Part shown: positions 23,281 to 43,200 of the stretch, one piece after another
Numbering within the stretch: position 1 is the stretch's first letter
Layout of the letters: each line of letters starts with the position of its first letter
DNA from: Limanda limanda
Lineage: Eukaryota; Chordata; Actinopteri; Pleuronectiformes; Pleuronectidae
Assembly: GCF_963576545.1 (NCBI RefSeq)
Contig: NC_083637.1
Coordinates: 20,208,507-20,272,506, forward strand
Length of the DNA: 64,000 bases
Direction: 5' to 3'
The notes under the pieces: model-generated
Told to the model about the DNA's origin: nothing
Seen by the model: only the letters and a program-made list of their open reading frames with translations
Database searches by the model: none
Program-made: the position numbers and the translations under genes

Positions 23281-26200
23281 CCGCTTTTTAGCGGCAGAAA
23301 AGTGGTCCGTTTTCATGCCGCTTTTTAACGGCAGAAAGTTGTCAGTTTTCATGCCGCTTATTAATGGCGGTAAAGTTGTCCGTTTTCATGCCGCTTTTTA
23401 ACGGCAGAAAAGTTGTCCGTTTTCATGCCGCTTTTTAACGGCAGAAAAGTTGTCCGTTTCCTTTGCTGCTTTTTAACGGCAGAAAAGTTGTCCGTTTTCA
23501 TGCCGCTTTTTAACGGCAGAAAAGTTGTCCGTTTCCTTGCCGCTTTTTAACGGCAGAAAAGTTGTCCGCATTCATGCCGCTTTTTAACGGCAGAAAAGTT
23601 GTCAGTTTTCATGCCGCTTTTTAACGGCAGAAAAGTTGTCTGCATTCATGCCGCTTTTTAACGGCAGAAAAGTTGTCCGTTTTCATGCCGCTTTTTAACG
23701 GCAGAAAAGTTGTCTGTTTTCATGCCGCTTTTTAACGGCAGAAAAGTTGTCCGTTTTCATGCCGCTTTTTAATGGCAGAAAAGTTGTCCGTTTTCATGCC
23801 GCTTTTTAACGGCAGAAAAGTTGTCCGTTTCCTTTGCTGCTTTTTAACTGCAGAAAAGTTGTCCGTTTTCATGCCGCTTTTTAACGGCAGAAAAGTTGTC
23901 CGTTTCCTTGCCGCTTTTTAACGGCAGAAAAGTTGTCCGCATTCATGCCGCTTTTTAACGGCAGAAAAGTTGTCCGTTTCCTTGCCGCTTTTTAACGGCA
24001 GAAAAGTTGTCCGCATTCATGCCGCTTTTTAACGGCAGAAAAGTTGTCCGTTTTCATGCCGCTTTTTAACGGCAGAAAAGTTGTCCGCATTCATGCCGCT
24101 TTTTAACGGCAGAAAAGTTGTCCGTTTTCATGCCGCTTTTTAACGGCAGTAAAGGTGTCTGTTTTCATGCCGCTTTTTAACGGCAGAAAAGTTGTCCGCA
24201 TTCATGCCGCTTTTTAACGGCAGAAAAGTTGTCCGTTTTCATGCCGCTTTTTAACGGCAAAAAAGTTGTCCGTTTTCATGCCGCTATTTAACGGCAGAAA
24301 AGTTGTCCGTTTCCTTGCCGCTTTTGAACGGCAGAAAAGTTGTCCGCATTCATGCCGCTTTTTAACGGCAGAAAAGTTGTCCGTTCTCATGCCGCTTTTT
24401 AACGGCAGAAAAGTTGTCCGTTTTCATGCCGCTTTTTAATGGCAGAAAAGTTGTCCGTTTTCATGCCGCTTTTTAACGGCAGAAAAGTTGTCCGTTTCCT
24501 TTGCTGCTTTTTAACGGCAGAAAAGTTGTCCGTTTTCATGCCGCTTTTTAACGGCAGAAAAGTTGTCCGCATTCATGCCGCTTTTTAACGGCAGAAAAGT
24601 TGTCCGTTTTCATGCCGCTTTTTAACGGCAGAAAAGTTGTCTGCATTCATGCCGCTTTTTAACGGCAGAAAAGTTGTCCGTTTTCATGCCGCTTCTTAAC
24701 GGCAGAAAAGTTGTCTGTTTTCATGCCGCTTTTTAACGGCAGAAAAGTTGTCCGTTTTCATGCCGCTTTTTAATGGCAGAAAAGTTGTCCGTTTTCATGC
24801 CGCTTTTTAACGGCAGAAAAGTTGTCCGTTTCCTTTGCTGCTTTTTAACGGCAGAAAAGTTGTCCGTTTTCATGCCGCTTTTTAACGGCAGAAAAGTTGT
24901 CCGCATTCATGCCGCTTTTTAACGGCAGAAAAGTTGTCCGTTTCCTTGCCGCTTTTTAACGGCAGAAAAGTTGTCCGCATTCATGCCGCTTTTTAACAGC
25001 AGAAAAGTTGTCCGTTTTCATGCCGCTTTTTAACGGCAGAAAAGTTGTCCGCATTCATGCCGCTTTTTAACGGCAGAAAAGTTGTCCGTTTTCATGCCGC
25101 TTTTTAACGGCAGTAAAGGTGTCTGTTTTCATGCCGCTTTTTAACGGCAGAAAAGTTGTCCGCATTCATGCCGCTTTTTAACGGCAGAAAAGTTGTCCGT
25201 TTTCATGCCGCTTTTTAACGGCAAAAAAGTTGTCCGTTTTCATGCCGCTATTTAACGGCAGAAATGTTGTCCGTTTCCTTGCTGCTTTTGAACAGCAGAA
25301 AAGTTGTCCGCATTCATGCCGCTTTTTAACGGCAGAAAAGTTGTCCGTTCTCATGCCGCTTTTTAACGGCAGAAAAGTTGACCGCATTCATGCCGCTTTT
25401 TAACAGCAGAAAAGTTGTCCGTTTTCATGCCGCTTTTTAACGGCAAAAAAGTTGTCTGTTTTCATGCCGCTATTTAACGGCAGAAAAGTTGTCCGTTTCC
25501 TTGCCGCTTTTGAACGGCAGAAAAGTTGTCCGCATTCATGCCGCTTTTTAACGGCAGAAAAGTTGTCCGTTCTCATGCCGCTTTTTAACGGCAGAAAAGT
25601 TGTCCGCATTCATGCCGCTTTTTAACAGCAGAAAAGTTGTCCGTTTTCATGCCGCTTTTTAACGGCAGAAAAGTTGTCCGTTTTCATGCCGCTTTTTAAC
25701 GGCAGAAAAGTTGTCCATTCTCATGCCGCTTTTTAACGGCAGAAAAGTTGTCCGCATTCATGCCGCTTTTTAACAGCAGAAAAGTTGTCCGTTTTCATGC
25801 CGCTTTTTAACGGCAGAAAAGTTGTCCGTTTTCATGCCGCTTTTTAACGGCAGAAAAGTTGTCCGCATTCATGCCGCTTTTTAACGGCAGAAAAGTTGTC
25901 CGCATTCATGCCGCTTTTTAACGGCAGAAAAGTTGTCCGTTTTCATGCCGCTTTTTAACGGCAGAAAAGTTGTCCGTTTTCATGCCGCTTTTTAACGGCA
26001 GAAAAGTTGTCAGTTTCCATGCCGCTTTTTAACGGCAGAAAAGTAGTCCGCATTCATGACGCTTTTTTACGGCGGAAAAGTTGTCCGTTTTCATGCCGCT
26101 TTTTAACGGCGGTAAAGTTGTCCGTTTTCATGCCGCTTTTTAACGGCAGAAAAGTTGTCAGTTTCCATGCCGCTTTTTAACGGCAGAAAAGTAGTCCGCA

Positions 26201-28444
26201 TTCATGACGCTTTTTTACGGCGGAAAAGTTGTCCGTTTTCATGCCGCTTTTTAACGGCGGTAAAGTTGTCCGTTTTCATGCCGCTTTTTAACGGCAGAAA
26301 AGTTGTCAGTTTCCATGCCGCTTTTTAACGGCAGAAAAGTAGTCCGTTTTCATGCCACTTTTTTACGGCAGAAAAGTTGTCAGTTTCCATGCCGCTTTTT
26401 AACGGCAGAAAAGTTGTCCGCATTCATGCCGCTTTTTAACGGCAGAAAAGTTGTCAGTTTTTCATGACGCTTTTTTACGGCGGAAAAGTTGTCCGTTTTC
26501 ATGCCGCTTTTTAACGGCAGAAAAGTTGTCCGTTTTCATGCCGCTTTTTAACGGCAGAGAAGTTGTCCGTTTTCATGCCGCTTTTTAACGGCAGAAAAGT
26601 TGTCCGTTTTCATGCCGCTTTTTAACGGCAGAAAAGTTGTCCGTTTTCATGCCGCTTTTTAACGGCAGAAAAGTTGTCCGTTTTCATGCCGCTTTTTAAC
26701 GGCAGAAAAGTTGTCCGTTTTCATGCCGCTTTTTAACGGCAGAAAAGTTGTCCGTTTTCATGCCGCTTTTTAACGGCAGAAAAGTTGTCCGTTTTCATGC
26801 CGCTTTTTAACGGCAGAAAAGTTGTCCGTTTTCTTGCCGCTTTTTAACGGCAGAAAAGTTGTCCGTTTTCATGCCGCTTTTTAACGGCAGAAAAGTTGTC
26901 AGTTTTTCATGACGCTTTTTTACGGCGGAAAAGTTGTCCGTTTTCATGCCGCTTTTTAACGGCAGAAAAGTTGTCCGTTTTCATGCCGCTTTTTAACGGC
27001 AGAGAAGTTGTCCGTTTTCATGCCGCTTTTTAACGGCAGAAAAGTTGTCCGTTTTCATGCCGCTTTTTAACGGCAGAAAAGTTGTCCGTTTTCATGCCGC
27101 TTTTTAACGGCAGAAAAGTTGTCCGTTTTCATGCCGCTTTTTAACGGCAGAAAAGTTGTCCGTTTTCATGCCGCTTTTTAACGGCAGAAAAGTTGTCCGT
27201 TTTCTTGCCGCTTTTTAACGGCAGAAAAGTTGTCCGTTTTCATGCCGCTTTTTAACGGCAGAAAAGTTGTCCGCATTCATGCCGCTTTTTAACGGCAGAA
27301 AAGTTTTCAGTTTTTCATGACGCTTTTTTACGGCGGAAAAGTTGTCCGTTTTCATGCCGCTTTTTAACGGCGGTAAAGTTGTCCGTTTTCATGCCGCTTT
27401 TTAACGGCAGAAAAGTTGTCAGTTTCCATGCCGCTTTTTAACGGCAGAAAAGTTGTCCATTTTCTTGCCGCTTTTTAACGGCAGAAAAGTTGTCCGTTTT
27501 CATGCCGCTTTTTAACGGCAGAAAAGTTGTCCGCATTCATGCCGCTTTTTAACGGCAGAAAAGTTGTCAGTTTTTCATGACGCTTTTTTACGGCGGAAAA
27601 GTTGTCCGTTTTCATGACGCTTTTTAACGGCGGTAAAGTTGTCCGTTTTCATGCCGCTTTTTAACGGCAGAAAAGTTGTCAGTTTCCATGCCGCTTTTTA
27701 ACGGCAGAAAAGTTGTCCATTTTCTTGCCGCTTTTTAACGGCAGAAAAGTTGTCCGTTTTCATGCCGCTTTTTAACGGCAGAAAAGTTGTCCGCATTCAT
27801 GCCGCTTTTTAACGGCAGAAAAGTTGTCAGTTTTTCATGACGCTTTTTTACGGCGGAAAAGTTGTCCGTTTTCATGCCGCTTTTTAACGGCGGTAAAGTT
27901 GTCCGTTTTCATGCCGCTTTTTAACGGCAGAAAAGTTGTCAGTTTCCATGCCGCTTTTTAACGGCAGAAAAGTAGTCCGTTTTCATGCCACTTTTTTACG
28001 GCAGAAAAGTTGTCAGTTTCCATGCCGCTTTTTAACGGCAGAAAAGTTGTCAGTTTTTCATGCCGCTTTTTAACGGCAGAAAAGTTGTCCGTTTTCATGC
28101 CGCTTTTTAACGGCAGAAAAGTTGTCCGTTTTCATGCCGCTTTTTAACAGCAGAAAAGTTGTCCGTTTTCATGCTTCTTTTTAACGGGAGAAAAGTTGTC
28201 CGTTTTCATGCCGCTTTTTAACGGCAGAAAAGTTGTCCATTTTCTTGCCGCTTTTTAACGGCAGAAAAGTTGTCCGTTTTCATGCCGCTTTTTAACGGCA
28301 GAAAAGTTGTCCGCATTCATGCCGCTTTTTAACGGCAGAAAAGTTGTCAGTTTCCATGCCGCTTTTTAACGGCAGAAAAGTTGTCAGTTTTTCATGCCGC
28401 TTTTTAACGGCAGAAAAGTTGTCAGTTTTTCATGCCGCTTTTTA

Positions 28445-28447
<3 letters not shown>
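23281..28447. repeat. Satellite array of a 37-bp unit, about 140 copies
   Basis: The unit holds TGCCGCTTTTTAACGGCA followed by GAAAAGTTGTCCG and a short variable linker (TTTTCA, CATTCA, TTTCCT or TTTTTCA). By length the array has about 140 units. Variants occur in blocks: CATT linkers, CCTT linkers, GACGC with TTACGGCGG, and GGTAAAG. They form higher-order repeats. Each unit carries three CpGs and a 5-bp stem (TGCCG/CGGCA) around an 8-nt loop. The array ends abruptly in a (GA)n tract. Short minus-strand ORFs within it are by-products of a repeat length that is not a multiple of three. Confidence 0.97.

Positions 28448-28501
<54 letters not shown>
28448..28501 (+). repeat. (GA)n microsatellite at the satellite edge
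   Basis: Pure GA dinucleotides, 54 bp, directly joined to a truncated 37-bp unit. Confidence 0.97.
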
Positions 28502-28504
<3 letters not shown>

Positions 28505-29253
28505 CAAACAGCAATTTCATTTTTTTAAAGGGGACAGTGTACATTGATTAGTATGAGTACTATGGTTCATATAATTGTATGAGAGATTGCGTCGATCAGA
28601 CAGAGTGCAACAATCAAACAGAAAACAGTTAATCAAACAAGCAGAAACAAACTTACATTTAGCACGTAGACATGCGTAAAAAACCTAAAGCACATATACA
28701 GACACAAAGCACAGACAGTTAATAGAACGATGACTATATGACATATGAAAACATAGACAAAAGCACATGGACAGCACAAATATCCAATTTCAATGTTGTA
28801 GGTCCAGTGTTAAAACGACACATGTCAGAACTTGTCCTCCGTTTGTTCTCTCCAAGCCTGAAAACCTATTCTTTGAGTCAGAGTTAAACTTTTCCCACAT
28901 TTCCCAGCTGGTCTATATCTTCTTTGAACGTTTAATGTTTCCTCTCTTCTTTCCTCTGTCAGTCTGTCATCTTTATCTCACTCCTTTTTCTTCTTCTTCT
29001 CCCTCCTCTTCTGCTTATTTCTCTCGTTTTGCTCTTCAAAAGAAACAAGATCCAAAAGCTGCTCCATTTACCCTGCACTCTTGTCAAAATCAGTCTAAAT
29101 TTTGGACAAAAGAATTTCAAAAGAAATGACAAATTACTTCCGTGAAGGACCGTCCAATTTCAAATCTAAACAGCCCTGGCGCATTGGCACCCTCACTGAT
29201 GCTGTGCTACAGGCAGCCGTGCAGCATTAATCTTTTGCACTGGATAGGCCAGA

Positions 29254-29767
29254 TTGTGGCAGATACTCAAAACAAGTGGGAAAAAAAGACATACTATCAA
29301 CACTGAAGTTCAGAGAGGTCATAGAGAAGATGCCAAAATCTTCGAGGAAGAAGAGAACACCATGAGAAAGGAGGAAGCTGGCAGAAGAGACGCCAATTAC
29401 CAGAGTGAAGTGCCAAAGCAGGGACAATGGAGAGGCTGGAAAGAAGAGAGAGGGAGAAATGAAGATGGAAAAAGACACTTTAAAACATGGGGATGATGAG
29501 AATGGAGGTCCTGATCTGTGCCCCCTGTGTAGTCTCATCACCACAGCCACAGTAAGCAGGCTGTGTGAAAAGCCCACTTGTCAATCGCACTGGGATGTAG
29601 CAGCGATCAGACACAACCTTAGGAGAATTCAAAAAACAGCCGAGAGACACTTGAAAGCCAAACCACATGAGGCCTTGGAAGAGAAGAATGACTCTGAGAT
29701 GAAGAGGGAACAGCGTGGCTGGAAAATCAAGGTTCACCGTGTAGTAAGTCTATACTGTAAATGTTAG
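29254..29767 (+). other. Purine-rich segment with two overlapping unrecognised ORFs
   Basis: Two + frames are open here: 80 codons from 29254 and 120 codons from 29405. Both are rich in Lys, Glu and Arg because the strand is purine-rich. The second contains CPLC and a further CEKPTC, a Cys spacing slightly reminiscent of zinc ribbons, but I recognise no family. A donor-like GTAAGT is at 29741. It could be an old coding remnant, a non-coding exon or chance. Confidence 0.2.
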
Positions 29768-30918
29768 AACTGTTCCATGGAGCTTATTTATTTATTGATA
29801 AGTAAAGATACACTTTTATATTTCCATATTGCTCAGAGACTGGTTGGTTAAAGAGATTAATGCTTTTAGAAGGACTCTGGTTCTGGAGGTAAATTTCCCA
29901 GTCATTTCCTCCCCTGACATAGAAAATCCCTATATAAAAATGTAAACTTAAATGTAAAACCTAAAAACCCACAAAGCTATCTACATAGTACACATCCCAT
30001 AAACCAACGGGAATGATCCCGTTCAAAAGACTCCCAGTGCATCTTCTTGAATTTAGGTTTGTTGTTGTAATTTGTTTACGTTTTTCTTTTACACAGCTCT
30101 AGAAAACCAAAGGATGGTAGAAAGGTAAAGTATTTAACACAATTTCACAATCTCGTAGCTTGCCTTTGTTTTTTGGAAAGGGGCTTGTTGTGTATTTGTG
30201 TATTTATGAATTTATATTTTGGAAAGGGGGGTTGTATTTTGTATCATGTGTGTTTATAGATTTTTGGGAGAACACGTGAGTAAGAGTAAATGGAAATCCA
30301 ACTCGGGCTCTGCTGTACAGACGGTGCATTATGATATATTTCTCAGATTGCTGTAAATAATTGTTGTATGTGTTTAGTTATGCTTTGTTTTGTTTGGATG
30401 CAGCTACTGAGTCACTGTAAAGGGTGGTGGTAAATATATATATTTGTATAATAAAGGTTTCTTCTTTATTACACAGCCGGTTTCTAACCCTATGGGTTTT
30501 AAAATCATATTTATCTTTCATTTCTACTTAATGGTGAATTAAGTAGAAGACTGTATGTTGCCTCCCTCTCTGTACCAATGAGGTGGAAAAACATTTCTGC
30601 ACACAAGGTCTTAAAGTGATAGGTCCGACACTGTAAGTACACACTATGAAACTCCATTTATGGAATGGAGTTTTATGGAGTCTGACTTGGTGGTTACTTT
30701 TCCACTTCTTTTAGGAGCTGGTTCATCTTGCATACAACTTCAAAGTCGTTCTGGATGTTTTAAGAAATATTTTATCAGTGGTGACACTTCTAAGTTCAAC
30801 CCTGAATCAAATCTTTCTAATCTCAGTGGTGTTGGTTTTTCTTAAATCTTTTTTTTCTTGATTTCGAGGTGTTTTCGGAAATAGTTTGAATCCCAGGCTC
30901 AGAGCAGCATGCATGATT

Positions 30919-30924
<6 letters not shown>

Positions 30925-30986
<62 letters not shown>

Positions 30987-30991
30987 GGGGG
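30925..30991 (+). repeat. (GT)n microsatellite ending in a G-run
   Basis: About 58 bp of TG/GT followed by eight consecutive G (30984-30991). Confidence 0.95.
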
Positions 30992-31144
30992 TGATGATGA
31001 CCTGCTTGATAGTGTCTTTATGTGATAGGATACAAACAGCAAATGCCTTTTCCCCCCTCACAGAAGATGCTGGATTCTCCTGCTGTGTAACATCACTGTC
31101 TGTGTAAGTGCAGATCTGATGTTTTTCCTCCTCCAGCAGCTGTT

Positions 31145-31330
31145 CCTCACTCCGCCCCTTCCCATTGGCTTGGCTGTAACTGGGGAAGGTGTGGTCTGGA
31201 TGAACGAATCATCCTAAATCACCCACTGGAAAAGAAAACGTTGCCAGACCTAGATATGTGTTAATCTGCTGGGTTTCCAATTCTTTATAAAGGTGCTCTT
31301 GTTCAAGGAATGTATCTCGAGATCCCAGCC
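31145..31330 (+). promoter_or_regulatory. cacng4: Probable cacng4 promoter (GC box, CCAAT, TATA)
   Basis: A GC box (CCGCCCC, 31152-31158) and an inverted CCAAT box (ATTGG, 31164-31168) lie about 120 bp upstream of TATAAAGG (31286-31293). The TATA position predicts transcription starting near 31315, giving a leader of about 270 nt before the cacng4 ATG. The spacing is textbook, but no transcript was seen. Confidence 0.5.
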
Positions 31331-31477
31331 ACCTGTAGCAGGATTTCAGATCAACACGCGTCCAGAGAACCGGGAAACTGCTGTTGCGTCAGGATCTGCG
31401 ACTTGGACTGAACTCCAGCTGAAGTTTACGAGGGAGAGGAGCGCTTAAGGAGCAGTTACGCACCGAGACTTGGCTCG

Positions 31478-31576
31478 ATGAGGAGGAAAACCCGCGAGAT
31501 GCGAGCGCTTCTGCTTCTGACCACATCCATGGGCACCGTGCGCTCTTCCTCGCCGTGGAGGACCCGCACATTATGA
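31478..31576 (+). promoter_or_regulatory. cacng4: Upstream ORF in the cacng4 leader
   Basis: A 32-codon ORF begins at the ATG at 31478, has two more in-frame ATGs (31499 and 31529) and stops at TGA 31574-31576, only 6 nt before the cacng4 start. A second tiny upstream ORF begins at the ATG at 31573, overlaps that stop as ATGA, and runs out of frame over the main start to TGA at 31594-31596. Such an arrangement usually lowers translation or makes it depend on reinitiation. It assumes an unspliced leader. Confidence 0.5.
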
Positions 31577-31582
31577 GACGCC

Positions 31583-39820
<8,238 letters not shown>

Positions 39821-40290
39821 GGTCGGGAGCGTATCGCTGCGTGAAACTATAAGCTTGACGGAGCACATTAGATATCTTACAGTTGATGAAAAAAGGACAA
39901 TTCCTCTCCCGGGGCTGTTCAGGCAGCAGCGATGTTGAAAGGTCAGAGCTCAAAATTGTTTTCCTTGCGTCCCTCTGTGCCAGCCTGTGTTTCATTCAGA
40001 TGAGAACTGATAACAACAACAACTTTTTTATGATATGACTCAATGTCTTTGAAGATGTTAATTCTAAAATGTGATGCTCACTATTTGTGATTTCTGCTCT
40101 TACACAAAAGGATGAAAATATTGCACTGATAGGAAGGACAGTCAGTGAAGACTTGATAAAAGAATTAACCATTTACAGACATGATGCTCAGTATTATAAA
40201 GATTCTGAATATTGAACTTCAGGTAAAGATGTTTTTTCCTCTGAAGGAGCTGTGAAGTGTTTTGAAAATAAAATAATTTCTTTTATTTCC
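39821..40290 (+). other. cacng4: cacng4 3' UTR (minimum) with AATAAA
   Basis: Non-coding sequence after the stop. The first AATAAA is at 40267-40272 and is followed by the T-rich TTTCTTTTATTTCC. Mammalian gamma-4 mRNAs have longer 3' UTRs, so distal sites are possible. Confidence 0.45.
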
Positions 40291-43200
40291 AGACAAAAGA
40301 GAAATAGTTTCTCCGAAATCGTTTGCTAAAACTGAAATGATAGACTTGATTGTTTGTAATCCAAGTATTATTGTATTGTGTTTGTTTGTAATTTAACACA
40401 ACTGGTGCTAACTAGTTCACCTTTGATCGTCTTAAAGCCTTCGCAACTGCCATTTGAATACTCCTCTCTCATGCTTGGTCGTGAGTTGTGTGATAAATGT
40501 GTGTGTTATGTGAAAGTGTGCAATTTGCCTCTCAAACACTGGAACACTTAGATTACAACTGTAGATATATAGATATATAGCGACAAAAATGACAGGAAAC
40601 AATGTGAGTACATTCCAGTATGCTGTGTGATGTGTCAGTATAAACAATATTTGTACAGACTGTGTGTGTGTGTGTGTGTAGTTTGCTCTCCGTTCGCTCA
40701 GGGAAGATGTATTCTTTTCCGACAGACATTTACAGTTAAAGAAGAGGTGAGATCAAACTGTGTGAGTGAATAGGATTTTGTTTCTGCTGCCCTGTCCACA
40801 CTAATGCAGATATTTATAAAACAATCTTTCTTCTCTGCATTTGGGCCTCTCTCACGTTTTAAGTCAACATTTTTACTAATGCCTTCCAAAACGCTGATTT
40901 TCAAACTCCTGTGTCTGTGTACATGAAAAATAATATACTTAATTATAAACTTCCTGCATGCCCACACCTGCTTTGTGTGATGAAAATGTGCCAGAAACAA
41001 CAACAACAATGGCGGCTATATACCGGTTTATCCCTGTTTGCTTAACACTGCCAAGTCTAATTACAAGTATTCAGTTAAATTGAGCATCACTGTGCCAAAG
41101 GAAACATTTGGAAAGGTTTATGGGATGTGCAGTTTCTTCACTTCTTGTACCTTTGCCTTTTTTCATGTTCTCCAATATTTTTTTGGGCTTCAAATCAAAT
41201 TGCTTCATTCATTTCCATTCATCTCGTAGCCGGTCGACCTGGTTCCAGGCATTCAACTTTTTAAGAACGATACCTACATGTCAATGGAGACGTCAATTCT
41301 TTTTAAATGGAGGCGAAACATCAATCAAAAAAAGTATCTGCAGTTGTGTCAACGAGGCTTATATTTAATGACTTAATGTTTAAAGGGTTTTTGTCTGGTC
41401 CAGTCTGTTTGATTATGCCACAAGAAAAGTATTTAAATTTGATGCAGACGTATTTCTGAACTCTTACTGCTCCGTATCAATAACCACATTTGTCTGGAAA
41501 TGGATAATTTTTAAGTGAAAGGACATCAGTCAATTTTGTGTCATGACGTAGTTATGTAACTTCTTTCTGGATCTGACACCTCTTCCATTGCATGATAGAG
41601 AGTGAAGAAATTAAGCATAATGATAAAGAGTTGTTCCATTCATGAACATCCATTTATAACAAAGATCCATTAATTGTGTTCACTGGTTTTCTGGTAAATT
41701 CAAAACAGTAAAGAGAAAATTACCTTTAGACACATTCTGGCAGAAATACTGTGATTTTTCTTAAATCAGAATGAAAGACCAGCAATCCCACTCCAGTCGA
41801 ACTACAGTTAAGTCCACTCTGTTTGTGGTCTGACATAGAGTTTAGCTAATGATGCAGTGTTGATGGGCTCCGCTATGGAACTGCCCGGCAGACATTCGGC
41901 CGACCACAGGGTGTTAAAGGACATCTGCATCAGCTAGCTTAATGCTTGACTGAACTAACAGGCTTCCAAAAGTTCACCCAGACCCCAGATAGCTCGTCGA
42001 GTGGGAGCAGAGAAGATGTTGTATATGTCTGGAGGGTTAGCCCAAGTTCAAATTACTCATTCTTCATATAGTTCACGCTCGGTTGGATTCCATCATCTCT
42101 ATGATATGTTTCCCAGTTGATTATTGTTAGCTGCATTACTTTAGCTTTATTTAATCGGTTTTAATTTGATTGTTGGTTTGCAAATCAGTGTCATGGCTGT
42201 GGCCCTTGTAGTTGCTGCTCAGCCTCTGCTCTCTATAGTGGTTCAGGTCACTTAGGGGTAGATGAGACTTATTTCTTTTCCATGTGTGTGTGTGGTTTGT
42301 TTTTGTTACGCCCAAAATGACCTGATGACCTTGTTTCCCCCGTCCCGGTCCTACGTTTCAGCGAATCCTCTCTTCTGTCCGTCACCCAGGCCACTAAGCT
42401 CTGTGAATTTGAATGTCATGGACGCACGCAGATATTTTCAACCGCAACAATGCCTGACCCATCTTCTCCATCCCCCCCTCCCAGCCACCGCTTCCTCCTG
42501 CTGTGCCCTGGTGAAATATCTCCTCCGGTAATTGAGAGGTAAATGGCAGGGCCAGCTCTTTGTACATTCACAGCACAAAGCCAACTTGATTTGTAAACAG
42601 ATAAGATCATTTAATCATTCAAAGCCACCTGAATTGGAATTAAACTTTTTGGTTTTAATCTAAACACACAGTATTCAAAACATGATCAGGTTCACCGGGT
42701 TTACACACATTTATCAAGTCACCAGTGGTGAGAGCAACATCATCCATTACATCCACTTATATGAGGGAATCACTTTTTCCTCAGCACGAATATCAGGGTA
42801 ATATTATGTGAGGTTACAGAACCAATGTGAAAACCAGATGCAATTTCCTCCTGAGAGATCCCATCTCCACAGTCCCTCTCTCTCTCCTCCCAAGTTCTTA
42901 ATACGTTTTAAAATGGCTGACATTTCTCCCAGCAGGGGGCTCGGTTCCTCGCTCCCTGTTGGTATCGGTGCCGTGTCGATCCAGGAACCACAGGCATCCA
43001 TTAGGATGACATCTGTCATTGTGCTAAGACTGGATTTAGCCCGCAGCAGTTGCTGCTCAACCCCTCATGACAGAAAAACACCCATGAGATCTAGTATAAT
43101 ACCAATTATTTTAGAATGTCTGCAGAAATGAAACAAGCCAACGTTACATGATGCAATCAACCCCGTCTTTTCAGACCCACTCACTGGTTTGTAGGGCGTA

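Larger units (their letters stand above)
28502..31120. other. Intergenic, satellite to cacng4 promoter
   Basis: It begins with A-rich sequence that looks like a retroposon 3' region (GGGGACAGTGTACATTGATT at about 28531). A purine-rich segment with two overlapping ORFs follows (29254-29767), then AT-rich DNA, a small 11-bp hairpin (30522-30548) and a GT microsatellite. No confirmed gene. Confidence 0.55.

Noticed and set aside
25178..25609. Two 69-aa minus-strand ORFs with a repeated peptide
   Set aside because: They arise because three 37-bp units give a 37-residue period, and because rare variants lose the TAA that normally stops each frame. There is no start context and no conserved frame across the array.
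23281..28447. CRISPR-like regular repeat spacing
   Set aside because: Units are head-to-tail without unique spacers and lie between vertebrate genes, so this is a satellite.
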